Part shown: piece by piece, positions 8,831-18,541 of the stretch | Layout of the letters: each line of letters opens with the position of its first letter | Position numbering within the stretch: the first letter of the stretch is position 1 | Assembly: GCF_016405965.1 (NCBI RefSeq) | Contig: NZ_JAEFCD010000001.1 | Span: forward strand, 45,813-109,812 | Source: Alteromonas sp. IB21 | GTDB taxonomy: Bacteria > Pseudomonadota > Gammaproteobacteria > Enterobacterales > Alteromonadaceae | DNA: 64,000 nt | Direction of reading: 5' to 3' | Program-made: the position numbers and the translations under genes | Notes under the pieces: generated by a model | What the model saw: the letters and a program-made list of their open reading frames with translations, nothing else | Told to the model about the DNA's origin: nothing | Database searches by the model: none

Positions 8831-10591
8831 TTACGATTGCTTTTTCACCGTTGCAATAGCGAGCTCTTCAAGCTGCTGTGGATTTGCAGGGCTAGGTGCA
8901 GACGTTAACGGACAAGCCGCTGTGGTCGTTTTCGGGAACGCCATAACATCACGGATAGACGTTGCGCCTGTCATAAGCATGACTAGACGGTCTAGACCAA
9001 ACGCAAGACCTGCATGCGGCGGCGCGCCGAAACGCAGAGCGTCAAGTAAGAAGCCAAACTTGTTCTTCGCTTCTTCATCATCAATACCAAGAATGTTGAA
9101 TACCGTAGACTGCATATCTCCATTATGGATACGTACAGAACCACCGCCTAATTCAACCCCGTTTAACACCATATCGTAGGCATCAGATAGGGCTTCAGCT
9201 GGGTTAGCTTTAAGCTCCTCAGGCGTTAGACCACGTGGCGCAGTGAACGGGTGATGGATAGCGTGAAGCTGGCCGTCGAATTCTTCGAACATTGGGAAGT
9301 CAACAACCCAAAGCGGCTTCCACTCGCCTTCAAGAAGCTCAAAGTCTTCACCAAGCTTAAGACGAAGTGCGCCCATGGCCTCGGTAACCACTGTATAGCT
9401 GTCTGCACCAAACAATAGAATATCGCCACTTTGTGCGCCGGTGCGTTCAAGCATGGCGTTAGTGATGTCTTCCGTAAGGAACTTAAGAATTGGCGACTGC
9501 AAGCCTTCAAGGCCTGCACCCGCATCATTGACTTTGACCCACGCCAGGCCTTTTGCACCATAAATACCTACAAATTTCGTGTAATCGTCAATTTGCTTAC
9601 GCGAAAGTGACGCGCCACCTGGTACGCGAATAGCCGCAACGCGACCTTTCGGGTCGTTTGCTGGGCCGCTGAATACTTTAAAGTCAACGTTTGCAAGCAG
9701 GTCTGCTACGTCTGTTAACTCTAGCGGGTTACGCAGGTCTGGCTTGTCGCTACCAAAGCGCGTCATGGCTTCTGCATAGGTCATGCGCGGGAAGTCGCCA
9801 AGGTCAACGTTTAGCATTTTGTTAAACAAATCACGGATCATGCGCTCGGTAATAGACATTACGCCGTCGGCGTCTAAGAACGTTGTCTCGATATCGATTT
9901 GAGTAAATTCTGGCTGACGGTCAGCACGCAAATCTTCATCGCGGAAGCACTTAACGATTTGATAGTAGCGGTCCATGCCCGACATCATTAGAAGCTGTTT
10001 AAATAGCTGTGGCGATTGCGGAAGTGCGAAAAATTCACCTTTATGCGTGCGGCTTGGTACTAGGTAGTCACGTGCACCTTCTGGCGTTGCCTTAGTAAGA
10101 ATAGGTGTTTCGATATCAAGAAACCCTTCTTCTTCTAGGAAACGACGTACTGCGCCGGTTACTTTTGCACGAAACTGCAATCGCTGGCTCATTACCGGGC
10201 GACGAAGATCAAGGTAACGATAGCGAAGGCGCTGCTCTTCTGAGTTTTCTTGGTTCCAATCTAACGGCAATACGTCAGCTTTATTAATCACTTCAAGACC
10301 AGTGCCAAGGATCTCAATTTCACCTGTGCGCATGTCTTTATTGATTTGTCCTTCAGGACGCGCACGTACTTTACCGGTTAGCTTTACACAGAATTCACTA
10401 CGTAGCGTGTTAGCTACCGATAGCACCTCTGGCAAATCTGGGTCGAACACCACTTGTACGATACCTTCACGGTCACGTAAGTCGATGAAAATTACACCGC
10501 CTAAGTCGCGACGCTTGTTAACCCACCCGCAAAGGGTAACTTCTTGTCCAATGTATGATGAATCGATATTCCCACAGTAATCTGTGCGCAT
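8831..10591 (-). CDS. aspS: Aspartyl-tRNA synthetase
   Basis: A bacterial-type class II synthetase of 586 residues. It has an N-terminal OB-fold anticodon-binding domain ([15 protein letters not shown]), the class II core with motif 2 ([23 protein letters not shown] region) and motif 3 ([15 protein letters not shown]), and the bacterial GAD insertion between them (about 290-420). It charges tRNA-Asp. It is the first gene of the operon. Its 190-nt leader holds a dyad TTTTGGGC/GCCCAAAA (10657-10682) of unknown role. Confidence 0.98.
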   Translation of the reverse strand: MRTDYCGNIDSSYIGQEVTLCGWVNKRRDLGGVIFIDLRDREGIVQVVFDPDLPEVLSVANTLRSEFCVKLTGKVRARPEGQINKDMRTGEIEILGTGLEVINKADVLPLDWNQENSEEQRLRYRYLDLRRPVMSQRLQFRAKVTGAVRRFLEEEGFLDIETPILTKATPEGARDYLVPSRTHKGEFFALPQSPQLFKQLLMMSGMDRYYQIVKCFRDEDLRADRQPEFTQIDIETTFLDADGVMSITERMIRDLFNKMLNVDLGDFPRMTYAEAMTRFGSDKPDLRNPLELTDVADLLANVDFKVFSGPANDPKGRVAAIRVPGGASLSRKQIDDYTKFVGIYGAKGLAWVKVNDAGAGLEGLQSPILKFLTEDITNAMLERTGAQSGDILLFGADSYTVVTEAMGALRLKLGEDFELLEGEWKPLWVVDFPMFEEFDGQLHAIHHPFTAPRGLTPEELKANPAEALSDAYDMVLNGVELGGGSVRIHNGDMQSTVFNILGIDDEEAKNKFGFLLDALRFGAPPHAGLAFGLDRLVMLMTGATSIRDVMAFPKTTTAACPLTSAPSPANPQQLEELAIATVKKQS

Positions 10592-10781
10592 GGTCGTTGA
10601 CCCCTGATGTTTTTCTTGCTTCGCGTGCAGTGAGTTGGCGTTTTAAACCGCGCATTTTTTGGGCTTAAGAGTTTGCCCAAAATCGCGTAAACTTGCTGGC
10701 CAATTAGCTGGCCCGCCCACTACATGCATAATGTAATGATTTAAAGGCCGCATAGTATAAACAAATGCTTGCTAAAGCCCA

Positions 10782-11708
10782 ATGACAAATATGCACAATT
10801 CAGCTATATCCCGCGGAAATCTCTACATTGGTTTGCCAATGTGGCAACACAGCCATTGGCCCGGCTCATGGTTTGCTAATTATCCAAAGACTGATAATGG
10901 GTTGTCGCTATATGCAAAGGAGTGTAATACCGTTGAAGGGAATACCACGTTTTACTCACTTCCCAACGAAGATGCTGTGGCGAGATGGTGCGAATCGGTG
11001 CCCGCAGGTTTTCGATTTACTTTTAAGTTTCACCAGAACATTACTCATGTACATCAATTGCAGCATTGTGATGAAGAGGTTGCCCAACAGCTTTCTTTGC
11101 TGAGCCCGCTCAAAGAGAAACTAGGGGTTATGATGCTGCAACTCCCCGCCTCTTTCGGACCAGAGAAACTTACCGTTCTGGATACGTTTTTAGCAGCGCT
11201 GCCGCAAGAATTGAACGTGGCGGTTGAAGTGCGCCACCTGGCGTTTTTCGCTAAAGGGAATGAGGAAAAAGCACTAAACCAACTTTTAATTCGACACGGT
11301 ACGAACAGAATAATTATGGACACCCGAGCGCTATTTACTGGCCCTTTAGACGCTGGCGGAATGATAGACGTTAGCGGCACTAGCAAACGTGCAATTCTTG
11401 AAGAAGTCAGGCAGAAAAAGCCCCGAGTTCCCGTCAACGTAATTGCAACAGGTCATACTCCTATTGTGCGCTTTGTAGGGAACGATGTAGATGAAAACAA
11501 TAAACGTTGTTTATTGCCTTGGGTCAAAAAAGTGCATCAGTGGCAGGAAGAAGGCAAAGACGTGTACTTTTTTTGTCATCGCCCGGACAATAAAGACGCT
11601 CCCTGGTTAGCCCAGCAGTTTATTGATTTGTATAACGATAATTCATCACAGGTTAAGTTAAACAATCTTGCTTTGAAGCATCAACCCGCGCAAAACGCAC
11701 TGTTTTGA
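10782..11708 (+). CDS. DUF72 (YecE-like) TIM-barrel family protein
   Basis: A protein of 308 residues with family-typical segments: IGLPMWQHSHWPGSWF at the start, CNTVEGNTTFYSLP, FRFTFKFHQNITH, MLQLPASFGPE, VAVEVRH and VYFFCHRPDN near the end. DUF72/YecE proteins have a TIM-barrel fold and no firmly established reaction. It is divergent from aspS and convergent with glrR, which ends 18 nt away. E. coli yecE lies close to the aspS region too, so the location is conserved. Confidence 0.85.
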   Translation: MTNMHNSAISRGNLYIGLPMWQHSHWPGSWFANYPKTDNGLSLYAKECNTVEGNTTFYSLPNEDAVARWCESVPAGFRFTFKFHQNITHVHQLQHCDEEVAQQLSLLSPLKEKLGVMMLQLPASFGPEKLTVLDTFLAALPQELNVAVEVRHLAFFAKGNEEKALNQLLIRHGTNRIIMDTRALFTGPLDAGGMIDVSGTSKRAILEEVRQKKPRVPVNVIATGHTPIVRFVGNDVDENNKRCLLPWVKKVHQWQEEGKDVYFFCHRPDNKDAPWLAQQFIDLYNDNSSQVKLNNLALKHQPAQNALF

Positions 11709-11725
11709 CATAGATCTATTTGTTA

Positions 11726-13066
11726 TTACCTGAAGTCAGCTGCATCTAACTCGTGCTTTTTCATCAACTTGTGCATATCAGTGCGGTTTCTACCGGCTAA
11801 TTCGGCCGCGCGGGTTACGTTGCCATCGGTCATTTTAAGAAGCTTATGAAGATATTGCTGTTCAAAGGCATCCCGGGCTTCTGTGAGCGTAGGCCAGCTT
11901 TGCTTAGTTGCTGATAGCGCCTGCTCTACCAAATGAAGCGGTATCACTGGGGTTTGTGTTAACGCTACGCACTGCTCTACCACATTAACCAATTGACGTA
12001 CGTTGCCAGGCCATGATGAGGTTACCAGTTGCTGCATCGCATCATCAGAGAACTGGCTTGCATTTACACCGTGTCGCTGTGCGCTCTGTTGCAACAGAGA
12101 GCGCGCAAGAAGAGGAATGTCTTCACTTCTTGATTTTAGCGACGGGAGTTTTAAGTTCACTACGTTCAAACGGTAATATAAATCCTCTCGGAAGGTGCCT
12201 TCTTCCATCTCTTTGTGAAGATCTTTGTGCGTCGCTGAAATAATGCGCACATCAATATCTACATGCTTGCTGCTACCTACTGGACGAATCTGACGTTCCT
12301 GCAGCGCGCGCAATAGTTTAACTTGAAGCGTCATTGGCATATCGCCAATTTCGTCAAGGAAAAGGGTACCGCCGTCCGCTTCTCTGAACAAGCCGGGGTG
12401 GGCAGCGACCGCGCCAGTAAATGCCCCTTTTGCATGGCCGAAGAGTTCTGATTCGAGCAAGTTTTCCGGCAATGCACCGCAGTTAATCGCTACAAATGGT
12501 TTATCGCTGCGATTACTCGCCTTATGAATAGCATTAGCAAGTAGTTCTTTACCCGTTCCACTCGCCCCGCTGATAAGGACAGACACTTCCCGCTTGGCAA
12601 TACGAAACGCTTGGTCCAACACGTTTAGCATCTCTGGAGAACGGGTGATGATGTCTTTTGCCCAGTCTCCAGGCTGTGCCGCCTGAGATTGACTTAGCGC
12701 CTTTTGCAACAAAGTGCGTAGTTCGTCGTGATCCACGGGCTTGGGCAAGAACCCAAATACCCCTCGCTGCGTTGCTGCAACGGCATCGGCAATCGTGCCA
12801 TGGGCTGTCATAAGAATTACTGGGATATCCTTTCTAATTCCCATTATTTCCTCGAACAGACTTAAACCATCTAAGCCAGGCATCCGCAGGTCACTTAACA
12901 CAACATCAAAACTTTCATTTTGAAGTTTTCGCAATGCCGATTGGCCATCTTCAACCGCGGTCACTTCATAACCTTCACCTTCTAAACGAATGGTTAATAG
13001 GCGCAATAAGCTTTTATCATCATCAACCAACAATAAGTTAGGGTTACTACTCGCCTTTTCGCTCAC
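11726..13066 (-). CDS. glrR: GlrR (QseF/YfhA), sigma-54-dependent response regulator
   Basis: A protein of 446 residues. The receiver domain (about 10-125) has the acid pair VDDD, a phospho-acceptor Asp in [13 protein letters not shown] and Lys in FLPKPV. The AAA+ domain (about 145-380) has Walker A GASGTGKE, the sigma-54 contact loop GAFTGA and Walker [14 protein letters not shown] Fis-type HTH closes it ([20 protein letters not shown]). In E. coli GlrR with GlrK activates glmY sRNA and rpoE. It overlaps the qseG-like gene by 4 nt (ATGA). Confidence 0.95.
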   Translation of the reverse strand: MSEKASSNPNLLLVDDDKSLLRLLTIRLEGEGYEVTAVEDGQSALRKLQNESFDVVLSDLRMPGLDGLSLFEEIMGIRKDIPVILMTAHGTIADAVAATQRGVFGFLPKPVDHDELRTLLQKALSQSQAAQPGDWAKDIITRSPEMLNVLDQAFRIAKREVSVLISGASGTGKELLANAIHKASNRSDKPFVAINCGALPENLLESELFGHAKGAFTGAVAAHPGLFREADGGTLFLDEIGDMPMTLQVKLLRALQERQIRPVGSSKHVDIDVRIISATHKDLHKEMEEGTFREDLYYRLNVVNLKLPSLKSRSEDIPLLARSLLQQSAQRHGVNASQFSDDAMQQLVTSSWPGNVRQLVNVVEQCVALTQTPVIPLHLVEQALSATKQSWPTLTEARDAFEQQYLHKLLKMTDGNVTRAAELAGRNRTDMHKLMKKHELDAADFR

Positions 13067-13647
13067 TGTTGTGTACTCCTGTTTTTATCCATCAATGTCG
13101 CTTCTATTTGCAACAATTCTTCTAATTTTTTGCGTAGGTTATCTACTTCTTTTTCAAGCACTTTTAACTTCTCACCCCGAGACGTATTCTCTTGCTCTAG
13201 CACAATTATTGCCGACTCTAGCTGCATAATCTGGTTATTTTGCGCGCCAGCAACAACCCTTATTAATTCTTGTGCTGCTGGGGTAAGTTCTATGGCAATG
13301 TCATTCAGTGCTAATTGCGCTCTGAGTCGATCCTGGTAAGGGGTATCATTAGGCAGCGTTAATATATATGCGTGAAACGTATCGAACGTCGATTTGCCTA
13401 AGGCACTCAACGTTTGCTTTCTCGCCAACCAAGGCTGATTGGCAGCATCAATCCACGTATTTAACCAATAGGTTGCATCGCAATTATTTTCAAAATTCTG
13501 TGGCGGCTCGTCAAACAAACAAAAACCGCGCTCTACTTTCAGGACAGGCGTTACCTTCTCAGGCTCACCTGCACTGTCGTTGTTTCTGGTTAAACTCTGA
13601 CATCCTGTCAGAACCAGTAAGGCGACAATTAAACCACTTATTCTCAT
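13063..13647 (-). CDS. qseG: QseG (YfhG)-like outer membrane lipoprotein of the glr operon
   Basis: A lipoprotein of 194 residues. The lipobox LLVLTGC places the lipidated Cys at about residue 16. A central domain with paired Cys (GFCLFDEPP; FENNCDATYWLN) and a C-terminal coiled coil (about 135-185, LEQENTSRGEKLKVLEKEVDNLRKK in two stretches) follow. Its place between glrK and glrR, with 1-nt and 4-nt junctions, matches E. coli qseE-qseG-qseF, where QseG interacts with the sensor kinase. Sequence similarity is modest; the call leans on context. Confidence 0.8.
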   Translation of the reverse strand: MRISGLIVALLVLTGCQSLTRNNDSAGEPEKVTPVLKVERGFCLFDEPPQNFENNCDATYWLNTWIDAANQPWLARKQTLSALGKSTFDTFHAYILTLPNDTPYQDRLRAQLALNDIAIELTPAAQELIRVVAGAQNNQIMQLESAIIVLEQENTSRGEKLKVLEKEVDNLRKKLEELLQIEATLMDKNRSTQQ

Positions 13648-13648
13648 T

Positions 13649-15076
13649 TTACTTTTCCTGCTGCGGAATGGTCACTCTGAAGCAAACATCTGCATAGTCT
13701 ACATCTACCACGCGTACATCACCATGCATTAGTCGAGCGCAATCGGCAACAATGGATAACCCAAGACCAGTTCCAATGACATTGTCATTTCTAGGCTCCG
13801 GTCCACGAATAAAAGGTTCAAACAATGTAGGTACTGATTCTGGCGCGATTCGCTTACCGCGATTTGCAACATCGAGTACTAAACTTTCTTTTTCTTTGTA
13901 AAGATGTATGTTGATTGGCCTACCCACTGCGCCATGGGCTACAGCGTTAGAAACCAGATTATCAAGTATTCTTCTGAATAATTCTTCGTCAACGTTCACA
14001 TCGGTTGAGTCGATATTTACGTCTACTTCTCTATCTTGAATAGCTAAGGCATAATCTTCCAAACACGCTGAAACCAATTTTTTCGCGTCGCTTCTAACGA
14101 TCTTCGGCTGTGCTTGCTGCAAGAGCAGGTTGTAATCGAGTAACTTCTCCACCAGCGTATTTAAGCGGTGAGTACTCGATGTAAGTAATGACAATATCTC
14201 TCTTTGACTATCGTTTAAGTCTCCCACTACATTTTCGGAAAGCAAACTACAGCCTTCTTTGATGCTAGCGAGTGGCGTTTTCAACTCATGAGCAGCATGT
14301 CGCAACAATGCAGTTCTAATGTGCTCCAACTGCTGTAATCGGTCGTAGAGCCAGTGTAAATCTTTTTCAACGTCGATAAGCTCTCTTGGCGCTTGAGTTG
14401 AAAGAGGCGGCAATTCACCGTCGCTGTGCGCCATAATCCTTATGATTTTTTTGAGGTTGTTTACCGGGTTAACAATAAGCTGACTGCCCAGCAATATCAG
14501 CAGTAGTGATACACTGACCAACATTGCCGTAGACCAAGCCTGTTTAGCTTGCATGGCATTAAGGTCGTCCTGCTGGACTTGGACACGCTCAGTAATCACA
14601 GCTTCAACATCGTCGCGAAGTTGTTCCACGCTATCACCAATTGAGGCTAAATAAGCATTTAGCAGCAATTGATCTTCAATAGTCCGGTAATCTGCTAATT
14701 GGTTTAACTGGCCAGAAAGGCGGGAGCACGTTGTGGGAACCGACAAGGCTTGGCATAAGTTATCCGCAGCAAGCGTAAACTGCTCGATTGCGTTATCTGA
14801 AAGGGAGGCGACTTGATCGCTTCTTAATACCGCGAACTGACGAATGCTCCTCTCGAGGTCCACAACAGCGTTGTCTAAACGCTGCATATCACCCACAACA
14901 TCCACCACAAAACGCGTTTCGAGGGTTGTCATTTGCCCCACTTTGGCCAAGTCACTTTGGCTCTGCCAAAGTAGGGCAATAAGAGGAATAAGGGCCAGTA
15001 AAAAGCTAACTAACGTCAACTGCCTGAGCGAACCTAGCTGGACTATTCGCTTGCCAAACGAAACCTTGTTTATCAG
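13649..15076 (-). CDS. glrK: GlrK (QseE/YfhK) sensor histidine kinase, probable CTG start
   Basis: A membrane kinase with TM1 (VSFLLALIPLIALLW), a periplasmic helical sensor, TM2 (AMLVSVSLLLILLGSQLIV), HAMP, HisKA (LRHAAHELKTPLASI, with the phospho-His), an N box DNLVSNAVAHGAV and a G box GTGLGLSI. The first standard start, TTG at 15019, falls inside the basic pre-TM1 segment and has no good ribosome site. The frame stays open upstream and encodes a basic stretch ending in GSLRQL, which is conserved before TM1 in GlrK. A CTG at 15076 is preceded by GAGGG at 7 nt. I therefore prefer 15076 (475 aa); 15019 (456 aa) is the conservative alternative. Confidence 0.85.
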   Translation of the reverse strand: MINKVSFGKRIVQLGSLRQLTLVSFLLALIPLIALLWQSQSDLAKVGQMTTLETRFVVDVVGDMQRLDNAVVDLERSIRQFAVLRSDQVASLSDNAIEQFTLAADNLCQALSVPTTCSRLSGQLNQLADYRTIEDQLLLNAYLASIGDSVEQLRDDVEAVITERVQVQQDDLNAMQAKQAWSTAMLVSVSLLLILLGSQLIVNPVNNLKKIIRIMAHSDGELPPLSTQAPRELIDVEKDLHWLYDRLQQLEHIRTALLRHAAHELKTPLASIKEGCSLLSENVVGDLNDSQREILSLLTSSTHRLNTLVEKLLDYNLLLQQAQPKIVRSDAKKLVSACLEDYALAIQDREVDVNIDSTDVNVDEELFRRILDNLVSNAVAHGAVGRPINIHLYKEKESLVLDVANRGKRIAPESVPTLFEPFIRGPEPRNDNVIGTGLGLSIVADCARLMHGDVRVVDVDYADVCFRVTIPQQEK

Positions 15077-15107
15077 AACCTTACCCTCTTCTGCTTATTT
15101 ACTTTAG

Positions 15108-15389
15108 TTACTCACTTGCCGTGAGTTTTTTATTGCCAGGTGTTAACTGACTTTTCGCTAATTCGGATTCTGAAAGCTTTCCGTCTTCATTGTCGTCAAT
15201 CAACCCAAAATTTCGAAGTAGTCCGGTATGATGAACCGCTTCCTTAAGTGAAATGAGACCATCTTTATTCGTGTCTAATTGTTGTAAGAGTGAGCGTGCT
15301 GGGTTGGCATGCGCATCCGCTACCGATATGGCTTGTACTGCAGCTACAGCACAGAGTGCTAAGAAAACTTTTTCGAGACGTTTCATCAT
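15108..15389 (-). CDS. Small exported EF-hand calcium-binding protein
   Basis: A protein of 93 residues with a signal peptide (cleavage near VADAHA-NP). Two EF-hand loops are visible: DTNKDGLISLKE (about 39-50) and DDNEDGKLSESE (about 64-75). Both keep acidic or Asn/Ser ligands at positions 1, 3, 5, 9 and 12, so calcium binding is plausible. It lies 31 nt before the proposed glrK start on the same strand and may be co-transcribed with glrK-qseG-glrR. Its role is unknown. Confidence 0.85.
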   Translation of the reverse strand: MMKRLEKVFLALCAVAAVQAISVADAHANPARSLLQQLDTNKDGLISLKEAVHHTGLLRNFGLIDDNEDGKLSESELAKSQLTPGNKKLTASE

Positions 15390-15700
15390 GAATCCTCCGC
15401 AAAATGCTTATAAAATCCTTCTCTGAATGCTTTTTCATTCTTCAATTTTTTAACGTTAAGAATAAAAAAGCATGTAAATAGTACCACTAGTCTTCAATCA
15501 ACCACTATCATAATTGACCACATTTCTTCTATGCGATTTATGTTATGCGATTTTTGGACCAAAAGGATAAAACCTAGACAAATCAGAGTCATGCACAACA
15601 CTTTTTCACGCTAACTCATACGACAACATACAATGTGTTGCAATTAAGAAACACATATATGAAAGAATGTCAGAGAAGACGACTCCACATAGCCGTGAGA
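15390..15700. other. AT-rich intergenic region, no gene
   Basis: 311 nt between the EF-hand gene and the GGDEF-EAL gene. It should hold the promoter of the EF-hand/glr operon. No sigma-54 (GG-N10-GC) element or clear sigma-70 pair was identified. A 9-nt direct repeat (TATGCGATT) occurs twice near 15530-15550. Confidence 0.5.
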
Positions 15701-17770
15701 TCAGGCAAACTCCTCGGTACTAAAGTGGCAAGGGGAATCTATCAATGTTGCAAGAGGAATAGGCTTGCTGAATAAGAAGCCTTGAACATTGTCGCAACCA
15801 TGTTGCTTCAAATAATCCCACTGTTCGAGGTTCTCTATTCCCTCGGCACACACTGAGAGCGATAAACGTTTTGCAAGATCGATAATGGCGCCCGTCACCA
15901 AACGACTGCGCTCTGACGTTTGAAGCTCCATGACAAATTGCCTGTCTACTTTCAGCGTATCTATGGTTATTTGGGTAAGGTAGCTTAACGACGAGTAACC
16001 CGTACCAAAATCATCAAGGGCAATTGCGCACCCCATGTTTCCAATCCGTCTAAAGAACTTATTAGAGAGCGCGAAATTTTCGAGATAGGCACTTTCCGTT
16101 ACTTCAAATTCGAAATTCTCTGGATTTACGTTATGCGATGTAAATGTACTATAAATATAATCAAATAGCTGAGTACTTCGTAAATCATGCCCAGATAGAT
16201 TAATTGACGCCCTAAATGGAGAAGAAGCCCACTGATTGAGCGCAGGCATATCAATACAGACGCGCTTTATGACCCAACGAGTAATGGCGGTTATTTTGCC
16301 CCCCTGCTCTGCAATGGGAATAAACTCGTTCGGCATGACTAGGCCAAATTCAGGATGCTGCCACCGAATCAACGCCTCGACGCCAATAACTCTGCCGTCG
16401 TTATTCACTTTCACTTGATAGTAAAGCACGAATTCGTCGTTGGTAAGGCCCTTTTCAATGCCGTTCGCCAACAGCAGTTTTCGCTTATGCGATTCGACCA
16501 TATCGGGCGTGAATAGGGTGTAACTTCCTCTCCCACGGGCTTTAGACCGATACATAGCCAGGTCAGCGTTACTCATAAGCTCACTGAGATCGTACGCGGC
16601 ATCTGACGCTTTAGCTATCCCAACGCTAAGCCCCACAGTTAAAGACAGACCGCGAAGCTCAAAGGGTTCCTCAAAGGCTGTTATTAATCGGTTAGCTAGA
16701 CTTTGCGCGTGTTTAGTAGAGGCATCTCTATCAGGAAGGACCAAAAATTCGTCGCCACCTAAACGAGCAAATAGGTCACCATCTCGCAGTAAACATTGCA
16801 CCCGATCAGCCACTTCGATGAGTATCAGATCGCCTGTTTCATGTCCTAACGAATCATTGATGCCTTTAAAACCATCTAAATCGAAAAACAATAGAAGCAA
16901 ATCTTCTTCATTTCTCTTGGCCCTCGCCAATTCTAACCTTAAATTGTCGAGAACAAACTGTCGGTTAGGTAACCCCGTTAAGCTGTCAAAGTTAGCGAGT
17001 CGCGACATGGTTTCTTGCTGATCAACCAGCGTTTGTTTTTGCTCAAAGTTCACCAGTAATTCAACTTCAATAGCATCTAACAAGTTGTTGATATTTCGAG
17101 CTAACTGACCAATTTCATTTGAAGCGTTTAAAGAGTTTCTCAAGGCGTAATCTTTTGACTCAAATACCTCTTGAGTGAATCGACAAAGGGAAGTAAGAGG
17201 CAACACTAATCGATATAAAATAAAAATACAGATGCCCGTACACAGAAGCCAAATGCCAAGAATGACAGGCACTTGCGTGAGAATTTCGCGAGCGGTATCC
17301 TTCGACTTTGCACGTTCAACATCGATGTAAAGGACCATATGTCCCATCGGATAAAGGCTACTTCCCACAATCTGATGTGCCACAAGGATATCGTCGTACT
17401 GCGTAATGCCATAGGGTGTAACTTCTGGTAACCGAGGTACTAATTGATCTTCGATTTCTTTTACACGTTCGCCATGGATCGTCGATATAACGTTATAATC
17501 GTTATCGTAGAGCGTCGCAGATAATAAGTGCTCATAGGCTTTTATAGGTTGGAAAACGGATGATAGTAGCGCGTTATTTCCTGGGTTTCTTTCCATCAAC
17601 ACCGCGAGTTGAAGGGCAACAGAATTACCCAATGCAGCAGTATTATCCCTTACAATTTTAACAACTGACTCAGTGCGATCTACTTTATTAACGACAGCAA
17701 TAGACACAGCAAATGTTGACATGGTCGCTACTATCACAAGACCAATAGAAATCTTCAGGGTTCTAAACAC
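15701..17770 (-). CDS. Membrane HAMP-GGDEF-EAL protein (c-di-GMP turnover)
   Basis: A protein of 689 residues. TM1 (about 8-28), a periplasmic sensor of about 130 residues and TM2 (about 168-190, VILGIWLLCTGICIFILY) are followed by HAMP (about 190-245), a GGDEF domain with an intact RLGGDEF (about 337), and an EAL domain with intact EALIRW (about 463) and DDFGTGYSSLSYL. Both diguanylate cyclase and phosphodiesterase motifs look complete, so the net activity cannot be read from sequence. It is a single gene with 173 nt before the next gene upstream. Confidence 0.92.
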   Translation of the reverse strand: MFRTLKISIGLVIVATMSTFAVSIAVVNKVDRTESVVKIVRDNTAALGNSVALQLAVLMERNPGNNALLSSVFQPIKAYEHLLSATLYDNDYNVISTIHGERVKEIEDQLVPRLPEVTPYGITQYDDILVAHQIVGSSLYPMGHMVLYIDVERAKSKDTAREILTQVPVILGIWLLCTGICIFILYRLVLPLTSLCRFTQEVFESKDYALRNSLNASNEIGQLARNINNLLDAIEVELLVNFEQKQTLVDQQETMSRLANFDSLTGLPNRQFVLDNLRLELARAKRNEEDLLLLFFDLDGFKGINDSLGHETGDLILIEVADRVQCLLRDGDLFARLGGDEFLVLPDRDASTKHAQSLANRLITAFEEPFELRGLSLTVGLSVGIAKASDAAYDLSELMSNADLAMYRSKARGRGSYTLFTPDMVESHKRKLLLANGIEKGLTNDEFVLYYQVKVNNDGRVIGVEALIRWQHPEFGLVMPNEFIPIAEQGGKITAITRWVIKRVCIDMPALNQWASSPFRASINLSGHDLRSTQLFDYIYSTFTSHNVNPENFEFEVTESAYLENFALSNKFFRRIGNMGCAIALDDFGTGYSSLSYLTQITIDTLKVDRQFVMELQTSERSRLVTGAIIDLAKRLSLSVCAEGIENLEQWDYLKQHGCDNVQGFLFSKPIPLATLIDSPCHFSTEEFA

Positions 17771-17943
17771 ACATGTGTCCTTTACTTACTACTCAGCTAA
17801 CTTTAAAGAGCAACTCACTTTACGATTAACATTCATGCACATCGAGCGTGGCGCCTACTTTTTTGTTCACAATAGTAAGGCAGGAGCAAAGAAAGTAAAA
17901 TGGATTTTTAAGAAAGTCCTATTTACTTTCTTTACAGTTTTAG

Positions 17944-18387
17944 TCAAACGTTGCCTTCAACGACAGAAAGTTTTGTTTTGATAAAGTCGCTGTGTGACAC
18001 ATATAGCAGGTCTGCGATTTGCCTGATAGTGCTTTCTTCAAGCGGAGCGAGAGACGAATCGGCATAGGCAATTATCCAAAGGCTTTTTACTACGCTGACT
18101 TTTTCATCTGCACTGCAGTGATTATTTAGCACCTGAGTAAAGTGCACAAGATCGACCGCTTCTTCTGAAGTCTCTTGTCCTCTTTTAAGAAGAAGCGCCA
18201 TTGCATCCTCATCGACATTCACATGCTTCTTAAGTTGCTTTTCATATTCTTGCCGTTCAACTTCAGTGACTTCATTGTCTGCATTGACTATCTCACTGAG
18301 TAAAGCCGCCGTTGCCAATTCGACTGTGTAGGCCGGTTCCCTGTATCTGTGTGAATCTTCAAATAATTTCAAAAACGATTTCAGCAT
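17944..18387 (-). CDS. TerB-like helical protein
   Basis: A protein of 147 residues, all-helical in appearance, with TerB-family features: ELATAALLSEIVNADNEVTEVERQEYEKQL near the N-terminus and SLWIIAYADSSLAPLEESTIRQIADLL near the C-terminus, each with the acidic A-x-D-G/S-x motif that in TerB binds metal. TerB proteins occur in tellurite resistance and membrane-linked stress systems; no other ter gene is near. A second TerB-like protein lies at 38556-38948. The function is unknown. Confidence 0.75.
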   Translation of the reverse strand: MLKSFLKLFEDSHRYREPAYTVELATAALLSEIVNADNEVTEVERQEYEKQLKKHVNVDEDAMALLLKRGQETSEEAVDLVHFTQVLNNHCSADEKVSVVKSLWIIAYADSSLAPLEESTIRQIADLLYVSHSDFIKTKLSVVEGNV

Positions 18388-18541
18388 ATATCCTCAGTAG
18401 TAAATTGTGCAACATCACCAGTGGCACGATAGTTTCTTCAATTTCTACTTAAGGAAAGAAAAATTCGATTAGTTATCTAATTCCCTAGATCACCTAACCA
18501 CTACTAAACACCATGGGGAAAGAGACGTCGGATAGAAAAGC

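Noticed and set aside
9226..9561. Minus-strand frame of 111 codons within aspS in another frame
   Set aside because: Overlaps a highly conserved aspS region; no ribosome site and no recognisable motif.
10657..10682. Dyad TTTTGGGC/GCCCAAAA in the aspS leader as a T-box or riboswitch
   Set aside because: No T-box core, no terminator T-run on the minus strand, and Gram-negative aspS is not known to use T-boxes; left as an unexplained dyad.
17944..18387. Tellurite resistance (ter) operon from the TerB-like gene
   Set aside because: No terA, terC, terD or terZ gene is near either TerB-like gene; the resemblance is at fold/motif level only.
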